In this document: piece by piece, positions 52,542 through 60,813 of the stretch
Numbering within the stretch: position 1 is the first letter of the stretch
Layout: every line of letters starts with the position of its first letter
Assembly (NCBI RefSeq): GCF_034059295.1
Contig: NZ_CP139141.1
Span: forward strand, 2,463,001-2,527,000
Direction: 5' to 3'
From: Pseudomonas sp. HR96
GTDB taxonomy: Bacteria > Pseudomonadota > Gammaproteobacteria > Pseudomonadales > Pseudomonadaceae
DNA: 64,000 nt
The notes under the pieces: model-generated
Told to the model about the DNA's origin: nothing
The model's input: only the letters and a program-made list of their open reading frames with translations
Databases searched by the model: none
Made by a program: the position numbers and the translations under genes

Positions 52542-53426
52542 TTGTACAAAGGTGTCGTGTTATCGGTGGCTTCATCCTGCCTGTTCGCCTCGTTGTATTT
52601 CTACACCACGCTGCTGTCGCCGTTGGGCGGCGACGCCATCTTCGGCTGGCGCATGCTGCTGATGCTGCCGTTGATCAGCCTGTTCATCGTGGTGACGGGC
52701 GAGTGGCAGCAGGTCACGCAGATTTTCTTGCGCATCCGCCAGCGCCCGGCGCTGCTGGGCCTGCTGTGCCTGAGCAGCGCCTTGCTGGGCGTGCAGCAAT
52801 GGCTGTTCATGTGGGCGCCGCTCAACGGCCATGGCCTGGACGTCTCGCTGGGGTATTTCCTGCTGCCGCTGGCGATGCTGGTGATCGGCCGGGTGCTGTA
52901 TGGCGATCGGCTGTCCTCGCTCAAGAAGCTGGCCGCGCTGTGCGCAGCGGCTGGCGTGGTCAACGAGCTGTATCAGGTCGGCCGCCTCGCCTGGCCGACC
53001 CTGGTGGTCGCCGGCGGCCTGCCGCTGTATTTCATGCTGCGCCGGCGCCTGGCCACCGCGCACCTGGGCGGCCTGTGGTTCGACACCCTGCTGGCTTTGC
53101 CACTGGCCGCCTGGTTCGCCTGTGCCGAGGGTGGGGCGGCCTTTGCCGAGGCGCCGCGCCTGTATGCCCTGCTGCTGGGCTTGGGTGTGCTCAGCGCCAC
53201 GGCCTTCATGAGCTACGTGATCGCCGGCCGGCTGTTGCCGTTCAGCCTGTTCGGCCTGCTCGGGTACGTCGAGCCGGTGCTGCTGGTGGGCGTGGCAATC
53301 GCCCTGGGCGAGCAGATCCGCCCGGCGCAGTGGCTGACCTACCTGCCGATCTGGGTGGCGGTCGGGCTGCTGATCGCCGACGGCGGCCGCTATCTGTGGC
53401 GTAACAGCCGTCAGCTGGTGGCCTGA
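52542..53426 (+). CDS. rarD: RarD/EamA-type membrane transporter
   Basis: A 294-residue protein with about ten helices. It starts with TTG at 52542 (TTGTACAAAGGTGTC), preceded by GCGGAGG, and begins MYKGVVLSVASSCLF like RarD proteins. FMWAPLNGHGLDVSLGYFLLPLAMLVIGR and LLPFSLFGLLGYVEPVLLV are typical. Drug/metabolite exporter of the EamA family; natural substrate unknown. Divergent from the LysR gene. Confidence 0.88.
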   Translation: MYKGVVLSVASSCLFASLYFYTTLLSPLGGDAIFGWRMLLMLPLISLFIVVTGEWQQVTQIFLRIRQRPALLGLLCLSSALLGVQQWLFMWAPLNGHGLDVSLGYFLLPLAMLVIGRVLYGDRLSSLKKLAALCAAAGVVNELYQVGRLAWPTLVVAGGLPLYFMLRRRLATAHLGGLWFDTLLALPLAAWFACAEGGAAFAEAPRLYALLLGLGVLSATAFMSYVIAGRLLPFSLFGLLGYVEPVLLVGVAIALGEQIRPAQWLTYLPIWVAVGLLIADGGRYLWRNSRQLVA

Positions 53427-53652
53427 CGCATCCGTGCAGGGGCCGGCGGCAAAATTGCCGCTGGCCGAGCTGAGCTGCGCGGCCATACTGGTGGTCTCTG
53501 ATAATGACCGTCGCGGATTTGGCCGGCACCGAAGTGGCTGCCTTCGCCAGTTTCGCCGGCCCCTGCACGATTGCGCACGCCCCACCGACGGGGCAGGCGC
53601 CGCGGGAAACGATACCCGGCGGCTCGAACAAGACCCCAGACAGGAGATCACC

Positions 53653-54627
53653 ATGGCCATTGCAATGCGCTTCAGCGAACCCGGCGCCCCCGAGGTGCTC
53701 CAGCCGGTGCAGGTGGAGGACGCCGCGCCGGGGCCCGGCGAAGTGTGGCTGGAGCAGCAGGCGGTCGGGGTCAACTACCTCGATGTCACCCAGCGCAACG
53801 GCGCGGTGCGCGTGCCGCTGCCTTCGGGCCTGGGGCTGGAGGGCGCCGGGCTGGTGGCGGCGGTCGGCAGCGGGGTGTACAACGTGCGCCCGGGCGATCG
53901 CGTGGCCTACGCCACCGGGCCGCTGGGCGGCTACGCCTCGGCGCGGCTGTACCCGGCCGAACGGCTGGTGAAACTGCCGGCGCAGTTGTCCTTCGAGGAC
54001 GCTGCAGCGGTGCTGTTCAAGGGCATCACGGCGCAGTACCTGCTCAAGAGCACCTTTGCCGTAGGGCCGGGCAGCACGGTGCTGATGTATGGGGTGGCCG
54101 GTGGCCTGGGCGAACTGATGGCGCCCTGGGCGCGGCACCTGGGCGCTTTCGTGATCGGCGTGGTGTCACGCCAGGCCAGCGTGGAAAAGGCTCGTGCGCT
54201 GGGTTGCAACGAGGTGCTGGTGTTCGACCCGGCGACGCTGGCGGCAGAGGTCGCGCGCATCACCGACGGGCGCAAGGTGGACGTGGTGTACGACCCGATC
54301 GGGCGAATTTCCTTCGAGGCGTTGCTGGACAGCCTGCGCCCGCGCGGGCTGATGGTGTCCTTCGGCGCGTCGTCCGGCGCCCCGGCGGCGGTGGAGATGG
54401 GCACCCTGAACAGCAAGGGCTCGCTGTTTCTGACCCGCCCGTCGATCGTCGCCCATACCGCCAGCGCCGCCGAGTATCAGGAGCGCGCCGCCGATGTGCT
54501 GGCGGCGGTGGCCGACGGCATCATCACCCCGCGGATCTGGGGCAGCTATGGGCTGGAAGACGCCGCTCAGGCCCATGCGGACCTTGAGTCCGGGAAGTCA
54601 TCGGGGGCCATCGTGCTGCGGCCTTGA
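53653..54627 (+). CDS. MDR NADPH:quinone oxidoreductase (QorA-like)
   Basis: A 324-residue protein with the quinone oxidoreductase layout: AVGVNYLDVTQRNG (the QOR fingerprint), LGLEGAGLVAAVGSGVYNVRPGDRVAY, and GITAQYLLKSTFAVGPGSTVLMYGVAGGLGELM, which is the nucleotide-binding part. It lacks the zinc ligands. Reduces quinones with NADPH; ETF-like in the paralogues seen at 11067 and 26182 but more like E. coli QorA in its motifs. Start ATG at 53653. Confidence 0.92.
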   Translation: MAIAMRFSEPGAPEVLQPVQVEDAAPGPGEVWLEQQAVGVNYLDVTQRNGAVRVPLPSGLGLEGAGLVAAVGSGVYNVRPGDRVAYATGPLGGYASARLYPAERLVKLPAQLSFEDAAAVLFKGITAQYLLKSTFAVGPGSTVLMYGVAGGLGELMAPWARHLGAFVIGVVSRQASVEKARALGCNEVLVFDPATLAAEVARITDGRKVDVVYDPIGRISFEALLDSLRPRGLMVSFGASSGAPAAVEMGTLNSKGSLFLTRPSIVAHTASAAEYQERAADVLAAVADGIITPRIWGSYGLEDAAQAHADLESGKSSGAIVLRP

Positions 54628-55026
54628 GCGGCTTTCGCACAACGGGCGCAGCGCTGTGGGGGGCCTGGTGCGCTCATCCCCGGCGGCGATTTCGGCATCG
54701 GGTATAGCGAAAGGCTTACACGCCACGACGGCAAATGGCCGTTTACACCAGGGCTTGGATCCCATAAATTGAACCCATCGACGTAGCGCAGGAGCGCTTC
54801 GAGAGTCACGGAAGATTCACCATTGGCCTGGAAGGCCGCCGACAGGATGTTGGAATGGTTGCGATACGAAAAACGACCCGCCTCGGCGGGTTTTTTTTTG
54901 CCTGCCGATCAGCCGCCGGGGTGCCGACCCAAGGTGGGGGAGGGACCAGACCCTTCCACAGCGCTGAACTGCGGCTATGATGGCAAGTCCGAGAAAGACG
55001 CCAAGTCCGCATATAAGGTCCCTCCC
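54628..55026. other. 400-bp interval with a terminator, no gene seen
   Basis: No firm open frame. The right part contains a strong intrinsic terminator (54877-54899). Frames spanning this region do not resemble any family I know. The interval ends at the YghU-type gene's promoter region. Confidence 0.6.
54877..54899 (+). terminator. Intrinsic terminator
   Basis: CCCGCC and GGCGGG form a perfect 6-bp GC stem with a two-base separation, immediately followed by nine T residues. It reads on the plus strand, 250 bp after the MDR oxidoreductase stop, and could end its transcript or an RNA from within the interval. Confidence 0.8.
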
Positions 55027-55866
55027 ATGAGCAACGCTGCCTACGTTCCGCCCAAAGTCTGGAAACCCGAAGCGCCTTCGGGCGGGCATTTCGCCAATAT
55101 CAACCGGCCGGTCGCCGGGCCCACCCACGACAAGGAGCTGCCACGCGGCGAACACGCGCTGCAGCTGTACTCGCTGGCCACGCCCAATGGCGTGAAGGTC
55201 GCGGTGATGCTCGAAGAGCTGCTTGCCCTGGGCCACAGCGGCGCCGAGTACGACGCCTGGCTGATTCGCATCGGCGAGGGCGACCAGTTTTCCAGCGGCT
55301 TCGTCGAGGTCAATCCCAACTCCAAGATCCCGGCGTTGCTGGACTACAGCGCAGTGCCGGCGACCCGGGTGTTCGAATCCGGCTCCATCCTGCTGTACCT
55401 GGCCGACAAGTTTGGCGCCTTGCTGCCGACCGCACCTGCCGAGCGCGCCGAAACGCTGAACTGGCTGTTCTGGCAGATGGGCGCCGCGCCTTACCTGGGC
55501 GGCGGCTTTGGCCATTTCTATGCCTATGCGCCGGAAAAGCTGGAGTACCCCATCAACCGCTTCACCATGGAAGCCAAGCGTCAGCTGGACGTACTGGATC
55601 GGCGCCTGGCGCAGAGTCGCTACCTGGCCGGGGATAACTACAGCATCGCCGACATCGCCGTATGGCCCTGGTATGGCCAGCTGGTGCGCGGCAACCTGTA
55701 TTCGGCGGCCGAGTTCCTCGACGTGCAGAGCTACACCCATGTGCAGCGCTGGGCCGAAGAGATTGCCCAGCGTCCTGCCGTGCAGCGCGGCATGCGGGTC
55801 AACAGGACCTGGGGTGACGAGGCCAGCCAGGTGCCGGAGCGCCATTCGGCGGCCGACCTCGACTGA
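55027..55866 (+). CDS. yghU: YghU-type glutathione S-transferase
   Basis: A 279-residue glutathione transferase of the Nu class. The N-terminal extension PPKVWKPEAPSGGHFANINRPVAG is typical for YghU, and LYSLATPNGVKVAVMLEELL starts the thioredoxin fold; NPNSKIPALLDYS and ESGSILLYLADKFG bind glutathione. Has disulfide-bond reductase activity in relatives. Start ATG at 55027. Isolated gene. Confidence 0.93.
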   Translation: MSNAAYVPPKVWKPEAPSGGHFANINRPVAGPTHDKELPRGEHALQLYSLATPNGVKVAVMLEELLALGHSGAEYDAWLIRIGEGDQFSSGFVEVNPNSKIPALLDYSAVPATRVFESGSILLYLADKFGALLPTAPAERAETLNWLFWQMGAAPYLGGGFGHFYAYAPEKLEYPINRFTMEAKRQLDVLDRRLAQSRYLAGDNYSIADIAVWPWYGQLVRGNLYSAAEFLDVQSYTHVQRWAEEIAQRPAVQRGMRVNRTWGDEASQVPERHSAADLD

Positions 55867-56014
55867 GCTGACAGGGCTGCACCGCTGGCCGCCGATGGGC
55901 CAGCCGTGCAGCGGGTTCATTGCAGATCGACGTTGAGCATGGGCTTGCCGAAATCCGCCAGGGTCGCGGCGGATTTGCTGACCAGTGGCGTCCCGGAAAG
56001 GCGGCGAAGCGATA

Positions 56015-58573
56015 TCAGCTGTCGATTCTTTTGCCGAGGGCCGAATTGCGCCGCTGAAGCTCCACGACCTTGCGTAAGGTACGCGACAGCTGTTCCACCG
56101 AGTAGGGCTTGTGCAAAAGCTCGAAGCCCGAGCTGCCGGTATGGGCCAGCACATGGCTGTAGCCCGAGGTCAGCAGCACCGGCAGGCCGGGGTGCTGCAG
56201 GTGAATCAGCCGGCCCAGCTCGATGCCGCTCATGCCGGGCATCACCACGTCGGAGAACACCACATCGAAGCGCCCGACGTCACGGGCCAGCTCGGCCAGC
56301 GCCTGTTCGGCGTTCTGGGCGAGCACAGTGACATAGCCCAGCTCGCGCAGGGTCTGGGTGGCGAAGGTGCCGACATCCTCGTTGTCTTCCACCACCAGCA
56401 CGCAGGTGCCGTGGCCGTCGGCCAACGGCTCGGGCTCGATCAGCTGGACCCGCTGACGGGGCCGCTCGCTGACGCGCGGCAGGTAGAGCACGAAGGTGCT
56501 GCCCTTGCCCACTTCGCTGGTGACCAGCACCTCGCCGCCGGACTGCTTGGCGAAGCCGAACACCTGGCTCAGGCCCAGGCCGGTGCCTTCGCCGACGCCC
56601 TTGGTGGTGTAGAACGGCTCGAAGATATGCTCGATGCAGTCGGCGCCGATGCCCACGCCGGTGTCGCTGATCGACACGGCAACGAAGGGCGCGACCACGC
56701 GCTGATGCATGCGCACGCCCGGCATGAATTCCACCGCTTCGACCTTGATCGTCAGGCGACCTTCGCCCGCCATGGCGTCGCGGGCGTTGGCGACCATGTT
56801 CACCAGCGCCGTGTCGAACTGGTTGGGGTCGGCGTTGATCAGGCAGGCGTCCTCCGGCAGCTGCATGTCGATCTCGACCCGGGAGCCGGCCAGGGTGCCG
56901 ACCATCTGGCCGATCGCGCGCACACCGTCGCAGGCGGCGAACACCTCCGGCTTGAGCGCCTGGCGGCGGGCAAAGGCGAGCAGCTGGCCGGTCAGGCGGG
57001 CGGCGCGTTCGACCGTGTCGGAGATGGCGTTGACGTAGCGACTGCGGCGCTCCTCGGTCAGGTTGGGGCGCTTGAGCAGGTCGGTGGACGAGCGGATCAC
57101 CGTTAGCAGGTTGTTGAAGTCATGGGCCACGCCACCGGTCAATTGCCCGACCGCTTCCATTTTCTGCGACTGGCGCAGGGCCTCGGCCTGGGCTCGTTCG
57201 ACCGTGACGTGGCGTCCGGCAGCGTAGATCCGGCCTTCTTCATAGGTGCCGGTCCAGCTGAACCAGCGGTAGCTGCCGTCACGGTGGCGCAGGCGAAATT
57301 CGTGGGGCAGGGTCAAGGGCTTGATGAAGATGCTGTTGAAGGCGGCGAGCGTCGCGGCCAGGTCGTCGGGGTGGGTGAAGTGCGGAAACGGCTGGCCCAG
57401 CAGCTCGCTTTCGTTCCAGCCCAGCTGCTCGGTCCAGCGGGCATTGACCGCCTCGAAGCGTCCGTCGGGCATGGCGATCATCAACAGCTCCTGGGACAGG
57501 CCCCAGGCGCGATCGCGCTCGCGGGTGCGCATGTCGAGCATGGTCGCGTGTTCCTTCTCCTGGGTAATGTCCCGGGCGCTGCAGTACAGGCGGCCTTCTT
57601 CGAGCACGGCCACCCACGACAGCCAGCGGTAGGAGCCGTCGCGGTGGCGGTAGCGGTTCTCGAAACGCAGGATCGGCTCGCCGGCCATGGCCAGGCTGAA
57701 GGTGGCGGCGCTGGCCTCGACGTCGTCGGGATGCAGGAAGCTGGCATAGGAGGCGTGCAGCTCCTCGGCGCTCCAGCCCAGGGTCACGCCCCAGGCCGGG
57801 TTGGTCGATTGCAGGGTGCCGTCGGCATCCAGCACCGAGAGCAGGTCGGGGCTGATCAGCCAGGTCAGGCTGCGCTCGCGGGCGCGCTCGTTGACCTTCT
57901 GTTCAAGCTGCGCGTTGAGGCTGCGCAGCTCATCCTGGCTGCGCCGCAGGCTCAGGTCCGAGCGGTGCCGTTCGATGGCCAGGGCCGCCGTCTGGGTGAT
58001 GACCAAGATGGCCTCGATGTCGCCCTCGGTGGGCGCTCGCGGTTCGTGATAGTAGATGGCGAAGGTGCCTAGCAGGTCGCCGGTCGCGCCCTTGATTGGC
58101 ATCGACCAACAGGCGTGCAGGCCGAAGCCCAGGGCCAGGTCGACGAAGTCCTGCCATAACGGGTCGGTGGCAATCTCGTTGACGTACACCGCAGTGCCGC
58201 GGGCCATGGCCGTGCCACAGGAGCCGATGCCCTCGCTGGCGGGCAGGCCGTTGACCGCCTGGTTGTAGGCCGCAGGCAAGCTGGGCGCAGCACCGTGAAG
58301 CATGGTCTGGCCGTCGTCGCTGAGCAGCAGCACCGAAGTCATCATGCTGTTGCCGCTGGCGACTTCGACCGCCCGCAGCAGGTTTTCCAGGACCTGACCC
58401 AGGGGCAAACCGGTGGCAATTTCGCTGAGGACTTGACGCTCGCGGGCGATCAGTGCGATCGGCGAATAGCCTGCGCCCAGCATGCTGAGGTCGTCCAACG
58501 ACGAGTTGCCTGGCTTGCTCGACACGATGTGCTCACCCATTGTTTTAGTAGTCGTCAACAGGTCTGACTGCAT
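56015..58573 (-). CDS. Hybrid sensor histidine kinase (GAF-PAS-PAS-HisKA-HATPase-REC)
   Basis: An 852-residue soluble kinase. A GAF domain covers about residues 40-200 (SCGTAMARGTAVYVNEIATD), two PAS domains about 235-340 and 365-465 (HRDGSYRWLSW and HRDGSYRWFSW), then the phospho-His in GGVAHDFNNLLTVIRSS, HATPase motifs NMVANARDAM and SDTGVGIG, and a C-terminal receiver with VLVVEDNEDVGTF and the phospho-Asp in VFSDVVMPGMSG. No transmembrane segment, so it senses an internal cue. The start may be at the second ATG 11 codons downstream. A partner response regulator is not adjacent. Confidence 0.94.
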   Translation of the reverse strand: MQSDLLTTTKTMGEHIVSSKPGNSSLDDLSMLGAGYSPIALIARERQVLSEIATGLPLGQVLENLLRAVEVASGNSMMTSVLLLSDDGQTMLHGAAPSLPAAYNQAVNGLPASEGIGSCGTAMARGTAVYVNEIATDPLWQDFVDLALGFGLHACWSMPIKGATGDLLGTFAIYYHEPRAPTEGDIEAILVITQTAALAIERHRSDLSLRRSQDELRSLNAQLEQKVNERARERSLTWLISPDLLSVLDADGTLQSTNPAWGVTLGWSAEELHASYASFLHPDDVEASAATFSLAMAGEPILRFENRYRHRDGSYRWLSWVAVLEEGRLYCSARDITQEKEHATMLDMRTRERDRAWGLSQELLMIAMPDGRFEAVNARWTEQLGWNESELLGQPFPHFTHPDDLAATLAAFNSIFIKPLTLPHEFRLRHRDGSYRWFSWTGTYEEGRIYAAGRHVTVERAQAEALRQSQKMEAVGQLTGGVAHDFNNLLTVIRSSTDLLKRPNLTEERRSRYVNAISDTVERAARLTGQLLAFARRQALKPEVFAACDGVRAIGQMVGTLAGSRVEIDMQLPEDACLINADPNQFDTALVNMVANARDAMAGEGRLTIKVEAVEFMPGVRMHQRVVAPFVAVSISDTGVGIGADCIEHIFEPFYTTKGVGEGTGLGLSQVFGFAKQSGGEVLVTSEVGKGSTFVLYLPRVSERPRQRVQLIEPEPLADGHGTCVLVVEDNEDVGTFATQTLRELGYVTVLAQNAEQALAELARDVGRFDVVFSDVVMPGMSGIELGRLIHLQHPGLPVLLTSGYSHVLAHTGSSGFELLHKPYSVEQLSRTLRKVVELQRRNSALGKRIDS

Positions 58574-58644
58574 CGATCCAGCAGGCGTTCCCCTTTATTC
58601 AGTGTGGGTTTGCGCCGGGTGACAGGCCACGCGGGCAGCCGGTT

Positions 58645-59541
58645 TCAAGCCTGCTTGATGAACTCGACAAACGCCCGCAACGGCGCCGGCAGGTAGCGGC
58701 GCCCCGGGTAGTACAGGAAGGGGCCGGTAAAGCGTGGCCACCAGGGTTCCAGCACCGGCTCCAATGCGCCGCTGTCCAGGTAGGGGCGCAGCCAGTCCTC
58801 GAACAGGTACACCAGCCCCAGGCCATCCACCGCCGCCTGCACGGCCAGGTCGACGGCGCCACCGAGCCGCACCAGCAGGGGGCCGCTGGGCTCGACGTTG
58901 ATCACTTGCCCGGCCTGCTCGAACTCCCAGGCCGGCATGGCGCCGCTGGGAAACTGCCCGCGCAGGCAGGCGTGGGCGAGCAGGTCGCGCGGGTGCTCGG
59001 GGCGCCCGCGCAGGTCCAGGTAGCCCGGCGCGGCGGCGCAGGCGAAGCGTTGCTGGCGCGGGCCGATGGGCACGGCGATCATGTCCTGCTCCAGGCGCTC
59101 CTCGTAGCGGATGCCGGCGTCGCAGCCGGCCGCCAGCATATCCACGAAGCTTTCTTCGACGATCACCTCCAGGCGAATGTCCGGGTAGGCCTTGAGGAAC
59201 GGCGTGACGATGGCCGGCAGCACCAGCCGCGAGGCGCTTACCGGCACGTTGAGGCGCAAGGTGCCCGAGGGCCGCTCGCGGTAGTCGTTGACCACGTCCA
59301 GCGCCGATTCGACCTCGGCCAGGGCCGGCACGATGCGTTCCATCAGCCGCGCTCCGGCCTCGGTCGGCGCCACGCTGCGGGTGGTGCGGTTGAGCAGGCG
59401 TACCCCCAGGCGCGCCTCGAGGCGGCGCACCGCATCGCTGAGGCTCGACGCCGATTTGCCGCTGGCGCGCGCGCCGTCGCGAAAGCCGCCAGCCTTGACC
59501 ACGGCGACAAAGGCCAGCAAATCTTGAACATCCATTGCCAC
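58645..59541 (-). CDS. LysR family transcriptional regulator
   Basis: A 298-residue LysR protein with the helix-turn-helix AGGFRDGARASGKSASSLSDAVRRLE and effector domain from GTLRLNVPVSASRLV. It is divergent from the aldo/keto reductase at 59643 (about 100 bp apart), which is its probable target. An alternative start is two codons downstream. Confidence 0.93.
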   Translation of the reverse strand: MAMDVQDLLAFVAVVKAGGFRDGARASGKSASSLSDAVRRLEARLGVRLLNRTTRSVAPTEAGARLMERIVPALAEVESALDVVNDYRERPSGTLRLNVPVSASRLVLPAIVTPFLKAYPDIRLEVIVEESFVDMLAAGCDAGIRYEERLEQDMIAVPIGPRQQRFACAAAPGYLDLRGRPEHPRDLLAHACLRGQFPSGAMPAWEFEQAGQVINVEPSGPLLVRLGGAVDLAVQAAVDGLGLVYLFEDWLRPYLDSGALEPVLEPWWPRFTGPFLYYPGRRYLPAPLRAFVEFIKQA

Positions 59542-59642
59542 TGTTCGCTCTCCCGTACAACCCGTGCCGATTGCAGCGGATTATCACCGCACCGGTCAAT
59601 CCCTATAGTGGGCCCACACACTCACTGAGCAAGGCATTGGTC

Positions 59643-60506
59643 ATGACTACAGCAAGCAAAGCCGGCACCTTCACCCTCGGCAGCCGCCGCGTCAACCGCC
59701 TCGGCTACGGCGCCATGCAACTGGCCGGCCCCGGCGTGTTCGGCCCGCCACAAGACCCGCAGGCCGCCCGAGACGTGCTGCGCGCCGCCCTCGAGGCCGG
59801 GGTCAACCATATCGACACCTCCGACTTCTACGGCCCGCATGTCACCAACCAGTTGATTCATGAAACCCTGCACCCCTATGCCGACGATCTGGTGATCGTC
59901 ACCAAGGTAGGCGCCGTGCGCGGCAGCGATGCTTCGTGGAATCCGGCGCAAAGCCCGGCCGAATTGACCCGCGCGGTGCACGACAACCTGCGCAACCTTT
60001 GCCTGGAGCAACTGGAGGTGGTCAACTTTCGCGCCTGGGGCAATGTCCACGCGCCGGATGAAGCCTCGATCCTGGAGCAGTTCAGCGCCCTGGCCGAGTT
60101 GCAGCAGCAAGGCCTGATCCGTCATCTGGGCCTGAGCAACGTCAGCGCCGTGCAAGTCAGGCAGGCGCAGACCATCGCCCCGGTGGTGTGTGTGCAGAAT
60201 CACTACAACCTGACCCACCGCGACGACGAGGCGCTGATCGCCGAGTTGGGCGCGCAGGGCATCGCCTACGTGCCGTTCTTTCCGCTTGGGGGCTTCACCC
60301 CGTTGCAATCCCGGGCGCTGTCGCAGGTGGCCGAGCAGTTGGCGGTCTCGCCCATGCGCGTGGCGCTGGCCTGGCTGCTGCAGCGGGCGCCGAACCTGCT
60401 GTTGATCCCCGGCACCGGCTCGGTAGCGCACCTGCAGGACAACCTCGCGGCCAGCGAGCTGAGCCTGGGTGCGGATCTGCTGCGGCAGTTGGATGAGCTG
60501 GCCTGA
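59643..60506 (+). CDS. Aldo/keto reductase
   Basis: A 287-residue NADPH-dependent reductase with the TIM-barrel AKR layout: GYGAMQLAGPGVFG at the start, GVNHIDTSDFYGPHVTNQ with the catalytic Asp and Tyr, and IVTKVG with the Lys. At the position where most AKRs have the active-site His, the strand reads VVNFRAWG, so the tetrad is altered, as in the YdbC-like group. Reduces carbonyls. Divergent from LysR; start ATG at 59643. Confidence 0.9.
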   Translation: MTTASKAGTFTLGSRRVNRLGYGAMQLAGPGVFGPPQDPQAARDVLRAALEAGVNHIDTSDFYGPHVTNQLIHETLHPYADDLVIVTKVGAVRGSDASWNPAQSPAELTRAVHDNLRNLCLEQLEVVNFRAWGNVHAPDEASILEQFSALAELQQQGLIRHLGLSNVSAVQVRQAQTIAPVVCVQNHYNLTHRDDEALIAELGAQGIAYVPFFPLGGFTPLQSRALSQVAEQLAVSPMRVALAWLLQRAPNLLLIPGTGSVAHLQDNLAASELSLGADLLRQLDELA

Positions 60507-60558
60507 TGCGACTCCCGCGCCCCATGGCCAATCGAGCCTGACGTTCGGGGTTGCTGCG

Positions 60559-60624
60559 CTCGCCAGCTTCGCCGGCTCCTACGCGGCATCGCGGACCGCG
60601 GTAGGAGCCGGCGCAGCTGGCGAG
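60559..60624. repeat. REP pair (REPIN-like)
   Basis: CTCGCCAGCTTCGCCGGCTC with the adjacent CTAC and its inverse GTAGGAGCCGGCGCAGCTGG face each other with 17 bp between. One mismatch in the arms. In the gene-poor interval between the aldo/keto reductase and the autotransporter. Confidence 0.85.
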
Positions 60625-60813
60625 GGCGTCACCTCGGTGGCCGGGCGGATCATCCGGCGGGACGGTCCCGGATGGCGGTATTTATCTGCCATTTATTTGG
60701 CGTTCGTATCGCTGTTTACAGATATGGAAATATTCTTCGTCAGTCCTTTGACAACCTCCGAGGCCCCAGCTATCACTGTATCCGCCCCGTGACATCGCCA
60801 AGGACGCCCCGCC

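Noticed and set aside
54823..55026. N-terminal extension of the YghU-type gene
   Set aside because: It would read through an intrinsic terminator; the family start is MSNAAYVPP at 55027.
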